Shown one piece after another: positions 1 through 8,605 of a stretch of DNA of 46,104 nt. The notes under the pieces are model-generated. The model made no database searches. It saw only the letters and a list, made by a program, of their open reading frames with translations, and was not told where the DNA came from. Origin of the DNA: Candidatus Poribacteria bacterium (GTDB taxonomy: Bacteria; Poribacteria; WGA-4E; WGA-3G); NCBI GenBank assembly GCA_022821065.1, contig JAJEEK010000105.1, positions 1 to 46,104 of the forward strand, written 5' to 3'. Numbering within the stretch: position 1 is the first letter of the stretch; every line of letters begins with the position of its first letter. Made by a program: the position numbers and the translations under genes.

Positions 1-76
1 TCGCACATTTCATCAAATACAACTTCAACTCACGGGAGAAAGACAGATACTCACCGACTTCATAACGCATTTTCAC
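1..76 (-). CDS. 5' end of a gene running off the left edge (unknown)
   Basis: An open frame on the minus strand starts at GTG (76-74) or at the in-frame ATG (70-68) and stays open for 25 codons to the window edge. The visible product begins MRYEVGEYLSFSRELKLYLM. It lies about 80 bp downstream of the stop of the preceding glycosyltransferase gene and on the same strand, so it is probably the third gene of that operon. Only 23-25 residues can be read and the ribosome-binding site is weak (AGGTAT), so no family is assigned. The main support is position, strand and absence of stops; it could still be a chance open frame. Confidence 0.35.
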   Translation of the reverse strand, partial: MKMRYEVGEYLSFSRELKLYLMKCA

Positions 77-94
77 AAACTTATACCTAAAGAA

Positions 95-152
95 CCTTGA
101 TAAACATTGAGATAACACAACTTTTGATAAATGTCAGTTAATTTTATCAAGG
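95..152. repeat. Inverted repeat between two operon genes
   Basis: The 10-bp arms CCTTGATAAA (95-104) and TTTATCAAGG (143-152) are perfect inverted complements, separated by 38 bp. The core TTGATAAA occurs once more in direct orientation inside the loop (about 124-131). There is no T-run after the stem on the minus strand, so a simple intrinsic terminator is unlikely. An operator or an RNA hairpin between two minus-strand genes would fit. Confidence 0.5.
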
Positions 153-155
153 ATC

Positions 156-1889
156 TTAGCATTCATTTTGGGTTCCTCCTTTCTGCCAATGCTCCATCTT
201 GGCGAGATTGGTTTCCTGGCCCCCACGGCTCGGAAACTTATTTCCAGCATCAATTGTATCAGAGGTCGGAGCAGAACCTACCCGCTGGAAATGCTTGAAA
301 ACCGAATCAACTTCAGCAGGTGTGTGATGTTCAGACAACACTTCTGCCAGTGCGGTTTCAAGATGTTCATACTTATCTATCCTATGCCGATAGGCACATG
401 TGTCTATTGTCCCGGTCCCTGGGTCGTATCGACGACAGAAAATTGATGGAAATAGCGACTTCGTTGTCCTGTAAAGACTTTTTTTTCTACGAGGTCCTAC
501 TTCAAACAACTGCGCGATCTCCTCTGCAGTTTTGTCCCAAGTCAATTGTCGCGTCACACCTTTCGCGGCGTTTTCAAATGCTGCACGTGCACTACAAGGT
601 GCCAACAACCGGTTTATGGTTTCCGCCAGTTGCCGCATCGGCACACGGAAATTACCAAAATTATCCCATTCTGATTCTACAACAACCCCGGCCCCCGCCA
701 GTTCCTCTGGCATTCCATATTTCGTCATCACAACACAAGCCGCCCCATACGCCATCGCCTCGGAAACAACTGAAAGTGGTGTTCCGGGAACCGCCGGGAA
801 ACAGACGAGGTCCAATGCCTGAAAAAATAGTGGTAAAATCGCTCGACTCTTCTCATTGTCAACACTGAAAGCGACTACATTCTCGGGCAGATGTCCCGCG
901 TGTCGTGCTAACATCGCATCATAAAGAAAAATAGCAAGATGCGGGTTAGATCGCGCGAACTCAGAAATCCACGCCGCGCCACGATTCGGTTCAAACCCAG
1001 ATATTAGTCCGATAACCGGTTGTTTAACGAACATCGGATTGTCAAAAATCGCAGCCGTGTGCCGCTTCGCCAACGCCTTATCGTCTAATGGATCGACAAC
1101 ATCTATGCCGTCAGGAATAGCATATATCTTTTCTTCCGGAACACCCAATTCACCAAGCCACGCCTTCATCCACGATGACTTAACAACCAATGTATCTTTC
1201 GTATCTTGGAAAGCATTCAGTGTCAAAAGCGTCTCAAGCATACGCCCTTGTAAACCTTGAAAACCCTCTACATAGTGCACAATCGGGATATCTGGAACCT
1301 GATAGAAGAACAGATCACTCAAAAGACATTGCGACAGGAGTAGAATACCAGTGTAACCAGCACCGGCATACCACGCCGGAGAAAAGGTATTGTCATCTGT
1401 AGCTTCTATATGCCGAATACCGATCTCACCCAGATCCCTACTATCCTCTGGTCCATCTTCGGAAAAAGTCAAGGTTTCTAACCCGGCATATTTTGTCAGG
1501 TGCGTTAAGAGTCGATACCGCTTCAAATTCGCAGCGTGGTCCAACATCGCTTTCTCCCGTGCAAAATCGAACGGAACCAACAACTTTGGCTGCTCATCAC
1601 TGCCGGTACCAACTATCTCCGCTGCTTCAACTGTTGGGCACAGGAGTGAACCCTGTCTACCGAGGTGCTCCAAACGCTCAATTCCATCAAAAATAGAGGA
1701 CACCTTGTATTTCTGCTTCAAGCCCTCTACGATCTGATACCATGTTTGTGATTCATAACGCGAAAGGATCTCCCATTCCACGGCGTTTACTTCAACGATG
1801 TCGCCTGTCTCAAGATCCGCTACATACTTGTGATCATTCTGTTCAAATTTGTAATGCCGTTTTAATCGGTAACGCCTTTGAGATACCAT
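156..1889 (-). CDS. GT4-like glycosyltransferase with N-terminal PqqD/RRE-like domain
   Basis: The product has 577 residues. Residues about 12-85 resemble the winged-helix RRE/PqqD-like domain found at the start of radical-SAM peptide maturases: a YVADLETGDIVEV beta hairpin, an acidic helix, and an ERLEHLGRQGSLL end. Residues about 180-460 look like a GT-B glycosyltransferase of family GT4, with the donor-site stretch PLSVVSEAMAYGAACVV. The first Glu of the usual EX7E motif is Gly here (G-TPLSVVS-E), so catalysis may be impaired. About 100 further residues form a C-terminal tail with weak likeness to the tail of the next gene upstream. The start ATG has AGGAG 7 nt upstream. It lies 173 bp downstream of a paralogous gene and is probably in its operon. 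The known role of RRE domains is binding leader peptides; a peptide substrate for this protein is inference. Confidence 0.8.
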   Translation of the reverse strand: MVSQRRYRLKRHYKFEQNDHKYVADLETGDIVEVNAVEWEILSRYESQTWYQIVEGLKQKYKVSSIFDGIERLEHLGRQGSLLCPTVEAAEIVGTGSDEQPKLLVPFDFAREKAMLDHAANLKRYRLLTHLTKYAGLETLTFSEDGPEDSRDLGEIGIRHIEATDDNTFSPAWYAGAGYTGILLLSQCLLSDLFFYQVPDIPIVHYVEGFQGLQGRMLETLLTLNAFQDTKDTLVVKSSWMKAWLGELGVPEEKIYAIPDGIDVVDPLDDKALAKRHTAAIFDNPMFVKQPVIGLISGFEPNRGAAWISEFARSNPHLAIFLYDAMLARHAGHLPENVVAFSVDNEKSRAILPLFFQALDLVCFPAVPGTPLSVVSEAMAYGAACVVMTKYGMPEELAGAGVVVESEWDNFGNFRVPMRQLAETINRLLAPCSARAAFENAAKGVTRQLTWDKTAEEIAQLFEVGPRRKKSLYRTTKSLFPSIFCRRYDPGTGTIDTCAYRHRIDKYEHLETALAEVLSEHHTPAEVDSVFKHFQRVGSAPTSDTIDAGNKFPSRGGQETNLAKMEHWQKGGTQNEC

Positions 1890-1913
1890 AATTTCACTCC
1901 TATTTTTATTACA

Positions 1914-2022
1914 GGACTTACGTATTTTCCCATGATAATTTACCTATTACACACTGCAGGCAGGATTTTAAACCCTGAAGAAACACCCAAGGAAGACCCT
2001 GCAAAGGGGGCTGCGTAAGTCC
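1914..2022. repeat. Short element with terminal inverted repeats
   Basis: GGACTTACG (1914-1922) and CGTAAGTCC (2014-2022) are perfect 9-bp inverted arms about 109 bp apart. They fill most of the gap between the two glycosyltransferase genes. The layout is that of a small non-coding mobile element or dispersed palindrome. No second copy was found in the window, so mobility is inference. Confidence 0.4.
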
Positions 2023-2028
2023 CATATT

Positions 2029-2058
2029 AGTTATTGGTTAACTGAAGACCGATAGCTA
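2029..2058. repeat. Minimal copy of the heptad-repeat palindrome
   Basis: AGTTATTGGTTAAC followed by TGAAGACCGATAGC forms a short imperfect palindrome, 5 bp beyond the stop codon of the minus-strand gene that ends at 2063. Its arms match the arms of the larger elements near 34.4, 40.5 and 43.1 kb (AGTTATCGGTTA... and ...AAAACCGATAACT). It looks like a reduced copy of that family. Confidence 0.45.
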
Positions 2059-2062
2059 TTGA

Positions 2063-3781
2063 TCAAGCAGTTGCATTGATTAAGCCGCGAACCCTTTTAA
2101 GAGTTGCCTTGGCTTCTACCTCATCGGGAACCAGGGCAGTAAGCAGTGCTTCAGCTTCTCTGACAGTATGATATTTCAAAATGCTCAGTGCTAACCCATC
2201 TTCAACACGCATCGGGTACACCGCATTTCTTATGAGACATCGCTCGTAACGCGTGTTCATACTCAACACAACCGACTTGTATTTCTGCATTTTTGTTTCT
2301 TCTGATGCCAGTGCCTGGGTCGGCGCGAACACATTCAAAAGCCTGTTTGAATTCATAAGTCGCTTTTTCCGATGCAGTTCCTCAAACAGTTCTATAATCC
2401 GGTGCGCGGTTTTATTCCACGTGAACGATACCGCCCGTTCTCTCGCCTTTCGAGAAAGGGTCTCATGCATCTCTGCATTGTTGACTAACGCGTTAATCTT
2501 TTCAGAAAAATCTATCGGACATGGATAACTTACAAACGTCGCTATGTCTTGGTCGAAATTCTCAGCGTCCGCGATTAATCCAGCCTCCCCTACAACCGAC
2601 GGAACGCCATCGAAATTCGGGACGACAGGCGGCACACCACACGCCATCGCCTCAAGCACCGTCAACCCGAACGTCTCCTCACCCGACATCGACAGAAAAC
2701 AGTAGACATCAAACGCGTTGTAGATAACTGGTAGCTTTTCACGTGGATGGAAGCCAACATATACAAGGTTATCAGGTAACTGTCGCGACGCATACCTACC
2801 GAGACCTGGTCCCGCAATCAGGAAAAGCAGATGCGGATTCAGTTCCGCCAACTTTAAATAGACAGACGCTCCTTTCTCCGATTGCACACGAGACAGGTAA
2901 CCAACAGTCGGCATCGTTTCAATACGCGCATCTCCGACAGTTTCAGCAACTTCCTGCTTAGCCGCTGTCTTGTCCATCGGTTGAAACAACTCCGAATCCA
3001 CACCGTTCGGCAAAGTATTGAAGAAACTCGGATCCCAGACATAATCGGAATAAAAATCACGGACATAATCCGAGGGTGCAGTAAAACCATCACAATCCCG
3101 CATCGCCGCATAATGTCGCAAAAGAGAGTTGATAGCAGCACCACCGTGTCCGCGCGGGGCATGACACTGAACCAGAATCGGAGGGAGTTCGATCTCTTGG
3201 TAAAGCGGGAAAAGCCATTTCTCATGTTCCTGATGTAGCGTGAGAATACCGAAGTATGTTTCACTAATTCTTCTACCCAGTCGCTTGAAGTCGCGCACAT
3301 TCATATTGACCTCATACATACGCTCCGCTAACTTCCGATTTTGTTTGCCAGCAAAATAGAGGTCTACGTAGTTGATGAGATGATGAAACATGTAAGAAAG
3401 TGCCACATTCGTCCCAGCAGATAACGTTTCAATATCAAAAAATGAATCTACAGCAATCCCTGGAATAGCGACAAGTAACTTGCGCCGTTGACTCTCTGTG
3501 ACGAAAGTCGTCCGAAGACCTTCACCGCGATTGAAGAGCAGACCTTGCTGCTCAAGTGTGGCGAACCTTTCAAACGCCTCAAAAATGTCATCATCCGGAT
3601 AAGATTTTCCGAGTGTCCGCTGGATTTCTTGATCGTTCTGCGTCTCCGCAAACTTCAATATCTTTTTCATCAGAACCGACAGCTCAACAATGCGTGCTTT
3701 CTCAAGGTCCGCTGCATAAAGCACCCCATCCTCTTCAAAGATATGTAGGGGATGCAAGGTTTTTGGAAAAAAATCTTTCAC
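2063..3781 (-). CDS. GT4 glycosyltransferase with N-terminal PqqD/RRE-like domain
   Basis: The product has 572 residues. It starts at GTG (3781-3779), with GGAG 8 nt upstream. Residues about 10-85 repeat the RRE-like layout of the downstream paralogue (VLYAADLEKARIVEL, then helices, then FATLEQQGLLF). Residues about 200-480 are a canonical GT-B fold of family GT4: a GYLSRVQSEKG nucleotide-sugar loop and GEETFGLTVLEAMACG with both glutamates of EX7E present. A tail of about 75 residues follows. GT4 enzymes transfer a sugar from an activated nucleotide sugar with retention. The first enzyme of the pair looks catalytically intact, the second does not. It is the promoter-proximal gene of the minus-strand operon and diverges from the sigma-propeller gene. 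What it glycosylates is unknown; the RRE-like domain suggests a peptide. Confidence 0.85.
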   Translation of the reverse strand: MKDFFPKTLHPLHIFEEDGVLYAADLEKARIVELSVLMKKILKFAETQNDQEIQRTLGKSYPDDDIFEAFERFATLEQQGLLFNRGEGLRTTFVTESQRRKLLVAIPGIAVDSFFDIETLSAGTNVALSYMFHHLINYVDLYFAGKQNRKLAERMYEVNMNVRDFKRLGRRISETYFGILTLHQEHEKWLFPLYQEIELPPILVQCHAPRGHGGAAINSLLRHYAAMRDCDGFTAPSDYVRDFYSDYVWDPSFFNTLPNGVDSELFQPMDKTAAKQEVAETVGDARIETMPTVGYLSRVQSEKGASVYLKLAELNPHLLFLIAGPGLGRYASRQLPDNLVYVGFHPREKLPVIYNAFDVYCFLSMSGEETFGLTVLEAMACGVPPVVPNFDGVPSVVGEAGLIADAENFDQDIATFVSYPCPIDFSEKINALVNNAEMHETLSRKARERAVSFTWNKTAHRIIELFEELHRKKRLMNSNRLLNVFAPTQALASEETKMQKYKSVVLSMNTRYERCLIRNAVYPMRVEDGLALSILKYHTVREAEALLTALVPDEVEAKATLKRVRGLINATA

Positions 3782-4398
3782 TGTTATTCTCCATGCTTTC
3801 GTCTTGTTAAGTTGATAAAATTTTCTGCGTGCTAACTTTTCACGCTTTATAACTTAAGACACATCTATTGGCGAAAAAGGTGCATAGTGTTAAAAAAGTC
3901 TTAAAGGCGTAAACTGTCTAATAAGGGATTTACAACAATCTATAGGAAAATAGGAAAAGTAAAAAAAGAAATACTCTGAGTAGAAAAACAGAATATCTTG
4001 ACCCCAACCGAATATAAATTTTTGAATAAACTTGCACACCCTCGAAAAAACGATTGTATCCTAAAAGACTAAGCTAAAAAATCTCAGAGAACAAATGTGT
4101 TTTATGCTACAATTACTACTAAAATTTGGACAATTTACATGCTACAGTTTGAACAAAAAATACGATCTTGATAAAAAATCGTGTTTTTTTGACTCTAAAT
4201 GCACCCTTTCGGCAATAAATTGTGTCTTTAACTTAAAAGGGCTGCGTTATGCTCTTAAATTTCACCGATACCATCACACATGTCGGGCACATTTTAATGG
4301 GTTTAATCAATTTGAGTAGCGGCAATATCACGGGAACCTGTACATTTGCTACCCAGAAGCATATAGCCGTAAATCAACTTGTAGCAAGGAGAATTTTG
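3782..4398. promoter_or_regulatory. AT-rich divergent intergenic region
   Basis: This 617-bp gap separates the minus-strand glycosyltransferase operon from the plus-strand sigma-propeller gene and must hold both promoters. It is clearly richer in A+T than the flanking genes. A loose plus-strand candidate is TTGCAC (4032-4037) with TATCCT (4057-4062), but the 19-bp spacer is long. No convincing RNA gene, terminator or small gene was found. The open frame that extends the sigma-propeller ORF back to 4249 has no ribosome-binding site. Confidence 0.4.
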
Positions 4399-7308
4399 AT
4401 GGTAGATGACAATGTTCAACTGATTCGTAGAATTTTATCTGGCGATGACAAGGCTTTCAGTATATTAATGCGGAAATACCAAAAAGGTGTTCATGCCCTT
4501 ATATGGCGGAAAATTGGGGATTTTCACATTGCAGAGGAAATTACTCAAGACACCTTTATCCAAGTCTACAAAAAACTTGGGACATTAGAGGATCCAAACA
4601 GATTTGAAGGATGGCTTTATGTTATCGCGAATCGACGCTGTATTAATTGGATAAAGCGGAATAAAGCGAAAATGGACAAGTTGAATATGCAACCCTTAGA
4701 AGACACACGTCCAGAAGAGGTTGAAGAAGCCTCCTACGCACATCATATATCGCATCAGCGTGAAATTGAAAACACTCAGCGGCGACAAGATCTTGCCAAA
4801 AGACTTTTACAGCAGCTCCCGGAAAGTGAACGCACCGTTGTGACGCTTCACTTTCTCGGTGAAATGACAGCGAAAGAGATCAGCAAATTCTTAGGTGTGT
4901 CGGTGAATACAATTAAGAGCCGACTTCGCCGTGCCCGCAAGCGTCTAGAAAAAGAAGAAACACTGGTCCGCGAAGCACTTAACGGGGTCCACTTGTCTGA
5001 CACTCTCATTGAAAATGTCATGCGACACATTGCCGACCTGAATCCGACACCCACACCCCCCGCGAAGAAACCTTTACTCCCTTGGGCAGCTTTCGGTGCT
5101 GCAATGGCATTGGTGATACTCTTCGGTATGGGTAGTCAATACTTGCTCCGGTTTCAGCGGCCATATAGTTTTGACGCACAATCTGAACCTACTATTGAAC
5201 TCGTTGATGAACCTATCCTTATTGAGATTTTTTCAAAGCCTGCTGCGCGGAATCAGATCGGCAGAACGATCACCGCCAGTAAAAACAGTGGTGCTGGCAT
5301 GCAAACCTCGCAAACCCCCCTCACCACAAACGCATGGAACGACGATGCTGCTAAATTTTCCGCTTCACAATGGACCCAATCCATCGGACCAAAAGGTAGT
5401 GTCGTCTATGACATTTTTAAAGCCGCTGACGGAACGATCTACGCTGCCGCCAAAACGGGACTCTATAGATTGACTCCCGACGCAACATGGGTGCTTATTA
5501 ACGCTGATATCCCTACCGGGCAGTACCGAGTGCCTATAACAGAACATCAAGGCATCCTCTATACCGTCTCTGCTGATGAAGTACTCACTTCAGAAGATAG
5601 CGGTGAAACGTGGAACGCCCTTGGGCAACGTCCCAAAGGCATCGCCAGTGGACTCATCATCACTGATGCACGCCAAAAACACAACCCACAAGCAAGCATA
5701 ACACTGTATCTCGCACTCCAAGAAAAAGGGATTTTTCAATCTATTGATGCCGGTAAGCATTGGATACCTTTAAACGGATTGGCGGGGCAACGGGTTTATA
5801 CAGTCGCTGCAATCGGAAACACGCTATTTGCTGGCACAAACCGGGGGCTCTATCGTCGCCTCGGTTCAAGCGATTGGCAACAATTGCTTACCGAACTATC
5901 TGATGCCGTTTACGCTGTGACCGTCGAGGAAAACAACCTATACGTTGGAATAGCACCCGATGTCGTTTTGCCGGAAACCGATAAATCAAATCCGTCAATA
6001 AACCGTAAATACGCACGAAAAAGAATATTCCACTCCGCAGATTTGGGAGCGTCGTGGACTGAAATAACACCTACAGATGAATCTCAAGTCATAAACTTAG
6101 ATTCTGCGATACAGGTTTTGGCTGCAGGTAAAACACTCTTAGTTTTCGGCGTAGCAGAATTTCGATCCGTTGATGGTGGGAACACTTGGACTTCTCTCAG
6201 ATCCAACATCAGTTCATATATGGTACCCAGATTCCCAGCTATCGCTATCGATGAAAGGACATTTTATAAAGCCGATGCATTCGGGATCAGCCGCACAATC
6301 GATGCCGGTGCGTCTTGGCATCCATTTGTAAACGGGATGACAGGTCCGCTCACACATGACTTGATCACCTTAAATAACCGGCTCTATATGCATATCGGTG
6401 GTGACCTTGTCCAGTCAACTGATGGGGGTGAGACTTGGGAAAGTGCTCGCTTCAATCCGCCCGAGCAAACGCCTGAATTAGATACCGATTTTTATGCGAA
6501 CATAAAGCTAACGATTGCCGATACTGCCCTCTATGCCATTTCGATTCAGGAGAACAAACCGAGTATTTTTCATACATTTGCCGCTAGCGATGAACTTATC
6601 CCCGTTCACGGTGTCCCTGCTTTTGAAGCCGAGGTCGTACCAGATGATCGTACTTCCTCAGTATATCTGTTGCATCTACTTAGGAAAAAAGACACAAAAA
6701 TTGGAGCTTTTGCTGTCGGTGATGGGACATTTTACGCTGAATTTAGGCAGCGACTTTTCAAATGGAGCCCCGGTGATCCCGCATGGACAGACACAGGATT
6801 CGTCGATATTGATTCGGAGTCTGCATTGGCTGTTTCAGGTGAAATCGTCTACGCTGGTAAATCGAATGGCAAATTATTTCAATCCGTTGACAGTGGAAAC
6901 AACTGGAAAGACATCACGTCAACACTGCCAATCTCCGTTGCACATTTCAAAGAGATTACCTTCGCAGGTTCAGCGATTTGTCTTGCAACGGATAAAGGTG
7001 CCTTGATTTCACAAGCTGGAGAACATTGGCGGGTCATCACCGATAAAACCGGTATGCCCACCGTTATAGACAAATTCGCTGCAGATAGCACTGTAATCTA
7101 TGGCATCGGTGATAGCGGTGCTTATCGTTTAGATGCTGACAACAATAAGTGGGAACTGTTTTCTTCAGAGGTTCCGAGCAAAATACAATCCTTTGTTATC
7201 AGTAACAATCGACTTTACGTCGAAACCCGACATCACGGCATGTTTCACATCTCGCTTATAGAAACCGAGAATACTGAAGCACATTTTACAAGTATTAATA
7301 CGAAATGA
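4399..7308 (+). CDS. ECF sigma factor fused to a membrane segment and a beta-propeller
   Basis: The start at 4399 is chosen because AAGGAG (4386-4391) stands 7 nt upstream; an open frame continues 50 codons further without such a site. The product has 969 residues. Residues 8-88 are sigma-70 region 2 (AEEITQDTFIQVYK, RFEGWLYVIANRR) and 133-185 are region 4 with the helix-turn-helix MTAKEISKFLGVSVNTIKSR. Residues about 226-250 are a single hydrophobic membrane span (PWAAFGAAMALVILFGMG). The rest is a beta-propeller with about ten Asp-box-like repeats (SEDSGETW, SVDGGNTW, STDGGETW, SVDSGNNW). This predicts a sigma factor held at the inner face of the membrane with an outside sensor on the same chain. 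ECF proteins with C-terminal extensions are known; this particular arrangement seems unusual. No separate anti-sigma gene is visible nearby. Confidence 0.9.
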   Translation: MVDDNVQLIRRILSGDDKAFSILMRKYQKGVHALIWRKIGDFHIAEEITQDTFIQVYKKLGTLEDPNRFEGWLYVIANRRCINWIKRNKAKMDKLNMQPLEDTRPEEVEEASYAHHISHQREIENTQRRQDLAKRLLQQLPESERTVVTLHFLGEMTAKEISKFLGVSVNTIKSRLRRARKRLEKEETLVREALNGVHLSDTLIENVMRHIADLNPTPTPPAKKPLLPWAAFGAAMALVILFGMGSQYLLRFQRPYSFDAQSEPTIELVDEPILIEIFSKPAARNQIGRTITASKNSGAGMQTSQTPLTTNAWNDDAAKFSASQWTQSIGPKGSVVYDIFKAADGTIYAAAKTGLYRLTPDATWVLINADIPTGQYRVPITEHQGILYTVSADEVLTSEDSGETWNALGQRPKGIASGLIITDARQKHNPQASITLYLALQEKGIFQSIDAGKHWIPLNGLAGQRVYTVAAIGNTLFAGTNRGLYRRLGSSDWQQLLTELSDAVYAVTVEENNLYVGIAPDVVLPETDKSNPSINRKYARKRIFHSADLGASWTEITPTDESQVINLDSAIQVLAAGKTLLVFGVAEFRSVDGGNTWTSLRSNISSYMVPRFPAIAIDERTFYKADAFGISRTIDAGASWHPFVNGMTGPLTHDLITLNNRLYMHIGGDLVQSTDGGETWESARFNPPEQTPELDTDFYANIKLTIADTALYAISIQENKPSIFHTFAASDELIPVHGVPAFEAEVVPDDRTSSVYLLHLLRKKDTKIGAFAVGDGTFYAEFRQRLFKWSPGDPAWTDTGFVDIDSESALAVSGEIVYAGKSNGKLFQSVDSGNNWKDITSTLPISVAHFKEITFAGSAICLATDKGALISQAGEHWRVITDKTGMPTVIDKFAADSTVIYGIGDSGAYRLDADNNKWELFSSEVPSKIQSFVISNNRLYVETRHHGMFHISLIETENTEAHFTSINTK

Positions 7309-7414
7309 AGACCCCACACAATGTCATTGACACGCTATATCGTATTCCTGTTTAAAACTCGGAGATGTCCAAGTGAACCCGATCCTTGATGGTTATAAGG
7401 AAGGAATAGATAAC

Positions 7415-7819
7415 ATGGACCGAAATTATAAATATAAAGGGGCACGCCTTAAGCCCAAAATCGCCAAGGCAATTATCTTAGAACTATTCGCAGGAAAAAC
7501 AGCGAGCAGGCGAGAAATCGATGAGCGGGTCATCCAATATCATCAATCATATGGTGGACTTCCATCAATCGCGAAAACAAACCCTATCAAAGCCGCGCTA
7601 AGGTACTTGAAAGACAGGGGATTTTCCGAAAATATTTCCAGTGGTTCTGGTAGCACTTGGCGAATTTTTGAAATCCCCAAACCTGTTTCTGAACCGTCAA
7701 ATGCCCAAGAGCTGGTCGGACTTATTAAATCAGAAATCCAATATCTCACAAAGCAGATAGAATCTTTTGAACGTCGAATCTCCGAACTTGAAGCAACACT
7801 TATCAAAAGCAGTCGATAG
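7415..7819 (+). CDS. Small winged-helix-like protein with C-terminal coiled coil
   Basis: The chosen ATG at 7415 is preceded by AAGGAAGG about 10 nt upstream. An in-frame GTG at 7373 with GGAG 7 nt upstream is an almost equally good start and would add 14 residues. The product of about 134 residues has an N-terminal region of short helices and a hairpin that could be a winged helix (TASRREIDERVIQYH, then NPIKAALRYLKDRGF, then GSTWRIFEI). It ends in a heptad-patterned helix (IQYLTKQIESFERRISELEA) that should form a coiled coil. It sits between two ECF sigma genes, so a regulatory role is plausible, but the family was not recognised. Confidence 0.7.
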   Translation: MDRNYKYKGARLKPKIAKAIILELFAGKTASRREIDERVIQYHQSYGGLPSIAKTNPIKAALRYLKDRGFSENISSGSGSTWRIFEIPKPVSEPSNAQELVGLIKSEIQYLTKQIESFERRISELEATLIKSSR

Positions 7820-7917
7820 CCCTCTTTGTACTAACGGATCTGCAAACAGTGCTGGAATCATTGTTCATGGTCCAAACAGGATTTCAACACTAACCTGTTC
7901 TATGAAATGAGAAAAAT

Positions 7918-8559
7918 ATGAAAAACACTTTCGTCTATACAGAGCTCAGTCACCTCAATGATGCGGAACTCATTACACGCACGCAGAATGGCGATCCAGA
8001 GGCGTTTAATCCGCTCGTCCGGAAATATCAGCAGCGAATCTACAATCTCATTTATCGGCGCGTTCGAAATCACGAGGCTGCCGAGGACATCTGCCAAGAA
8101 GTATTCCTAAAAGCATGGCAAGCACTGCCAGATTTTAAGGGAAAATCTGTTTTTTACAGTTGGCTCCACCAAATTGCTATTAATTGTAGCATTGACTTCA
8201 TTCGTAAACAAAAACGAGAGATTGTTTTCGCCTACGAAGAATTCACCGTAAATCCAGACGACACCATTCAAATGCCGCTAACACACGCATCGCCGCCTGA
8301 AATCCTTGAAAAGGAGGAGCTCGGACACATCATCCGAAAAGCAGTGGTTCAACTCCCAGCAGGTCAGCAACGCGTTTTTAATCTCCGTTACCGAGAAGAA
8401 CTCTCAATGAGAGAGATCGCCGTTCACCTGAACAAGTCGGAGGGGACCATTAAATCACACTTATACCATGCCCATCAGAAACTTCGAGAGACGCTACGTC
8501 CTTACCTCCAAAATGAACCGCCCGCCAAGAAAAAAACCACTTTATCCAATAGTGATTAG
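7918..8559 (+). CDS. ECF-type RNA polymerase sigma factor
   Basis: The product has 213 residues, normal for the group. Region 2 lies at about residues 15-95 (DPEAFNPLVRKYQQRIYN, AEDICQEVFLKAWQ, SVFYSWLHQIAINCSIDFIR). Region 4 lies at about 140-190 with the helix-turn-helix LSMREIAVHLNKSEGTIKSH. It would direct RNA polymerase to a small alternative promoter set. The ribosome-binding site before the ATG is weak. No membrane segment is fused to it, unlike the sigma-propeller gene 0.6 kb upstream. It is followed within 50 bp by a broken GspC-like reading frame and no recognisable anti-sigma factor. Confidence 0.93.
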   Translation: MKNTFVYTELSHLNDAELITRTQNGDPEAFNPLVRKYQQRIYNLIYRRVRNHEAAEDICQEVFLKAWQALPDFKGKSVFYSWLHQIAINCSIDFIRKQKREIVFAYEEFTVNPDDTIQMPLTHASPPEILEKEELGHIIRKAVVQLPAGQQRVFNLRYREELSMREIAVHLNKSEGTIKSHLYHAHQKLRETLRPYLQNEPPAKKKTTLSNSD

Positions 8560-8605
8560 CAATTACATGTCAATAAGCAAATTAACTTATGGGGAGGCTC
8601 CGTAA

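Noticed and set aside
4095..4319. Cys-rich 74-residue frame near the RRE-glycosyltransferases, considered as a precursor peptide
   Set aside because: It lies on the opposite strand from the glycosyltransferases, lacks a ribosome-binding site, is in very AT-rich DNA and overlaps the leader of the sigma-propeller gene.
4249..4398. Upstream 50-codon extension of the sigma-propeller gene
   Set aside because: The extension has no ribosome-binding site and no sigma-like sequence, while the ATG at 4399 has a strong site and starts the sigma domain at the expected distance.
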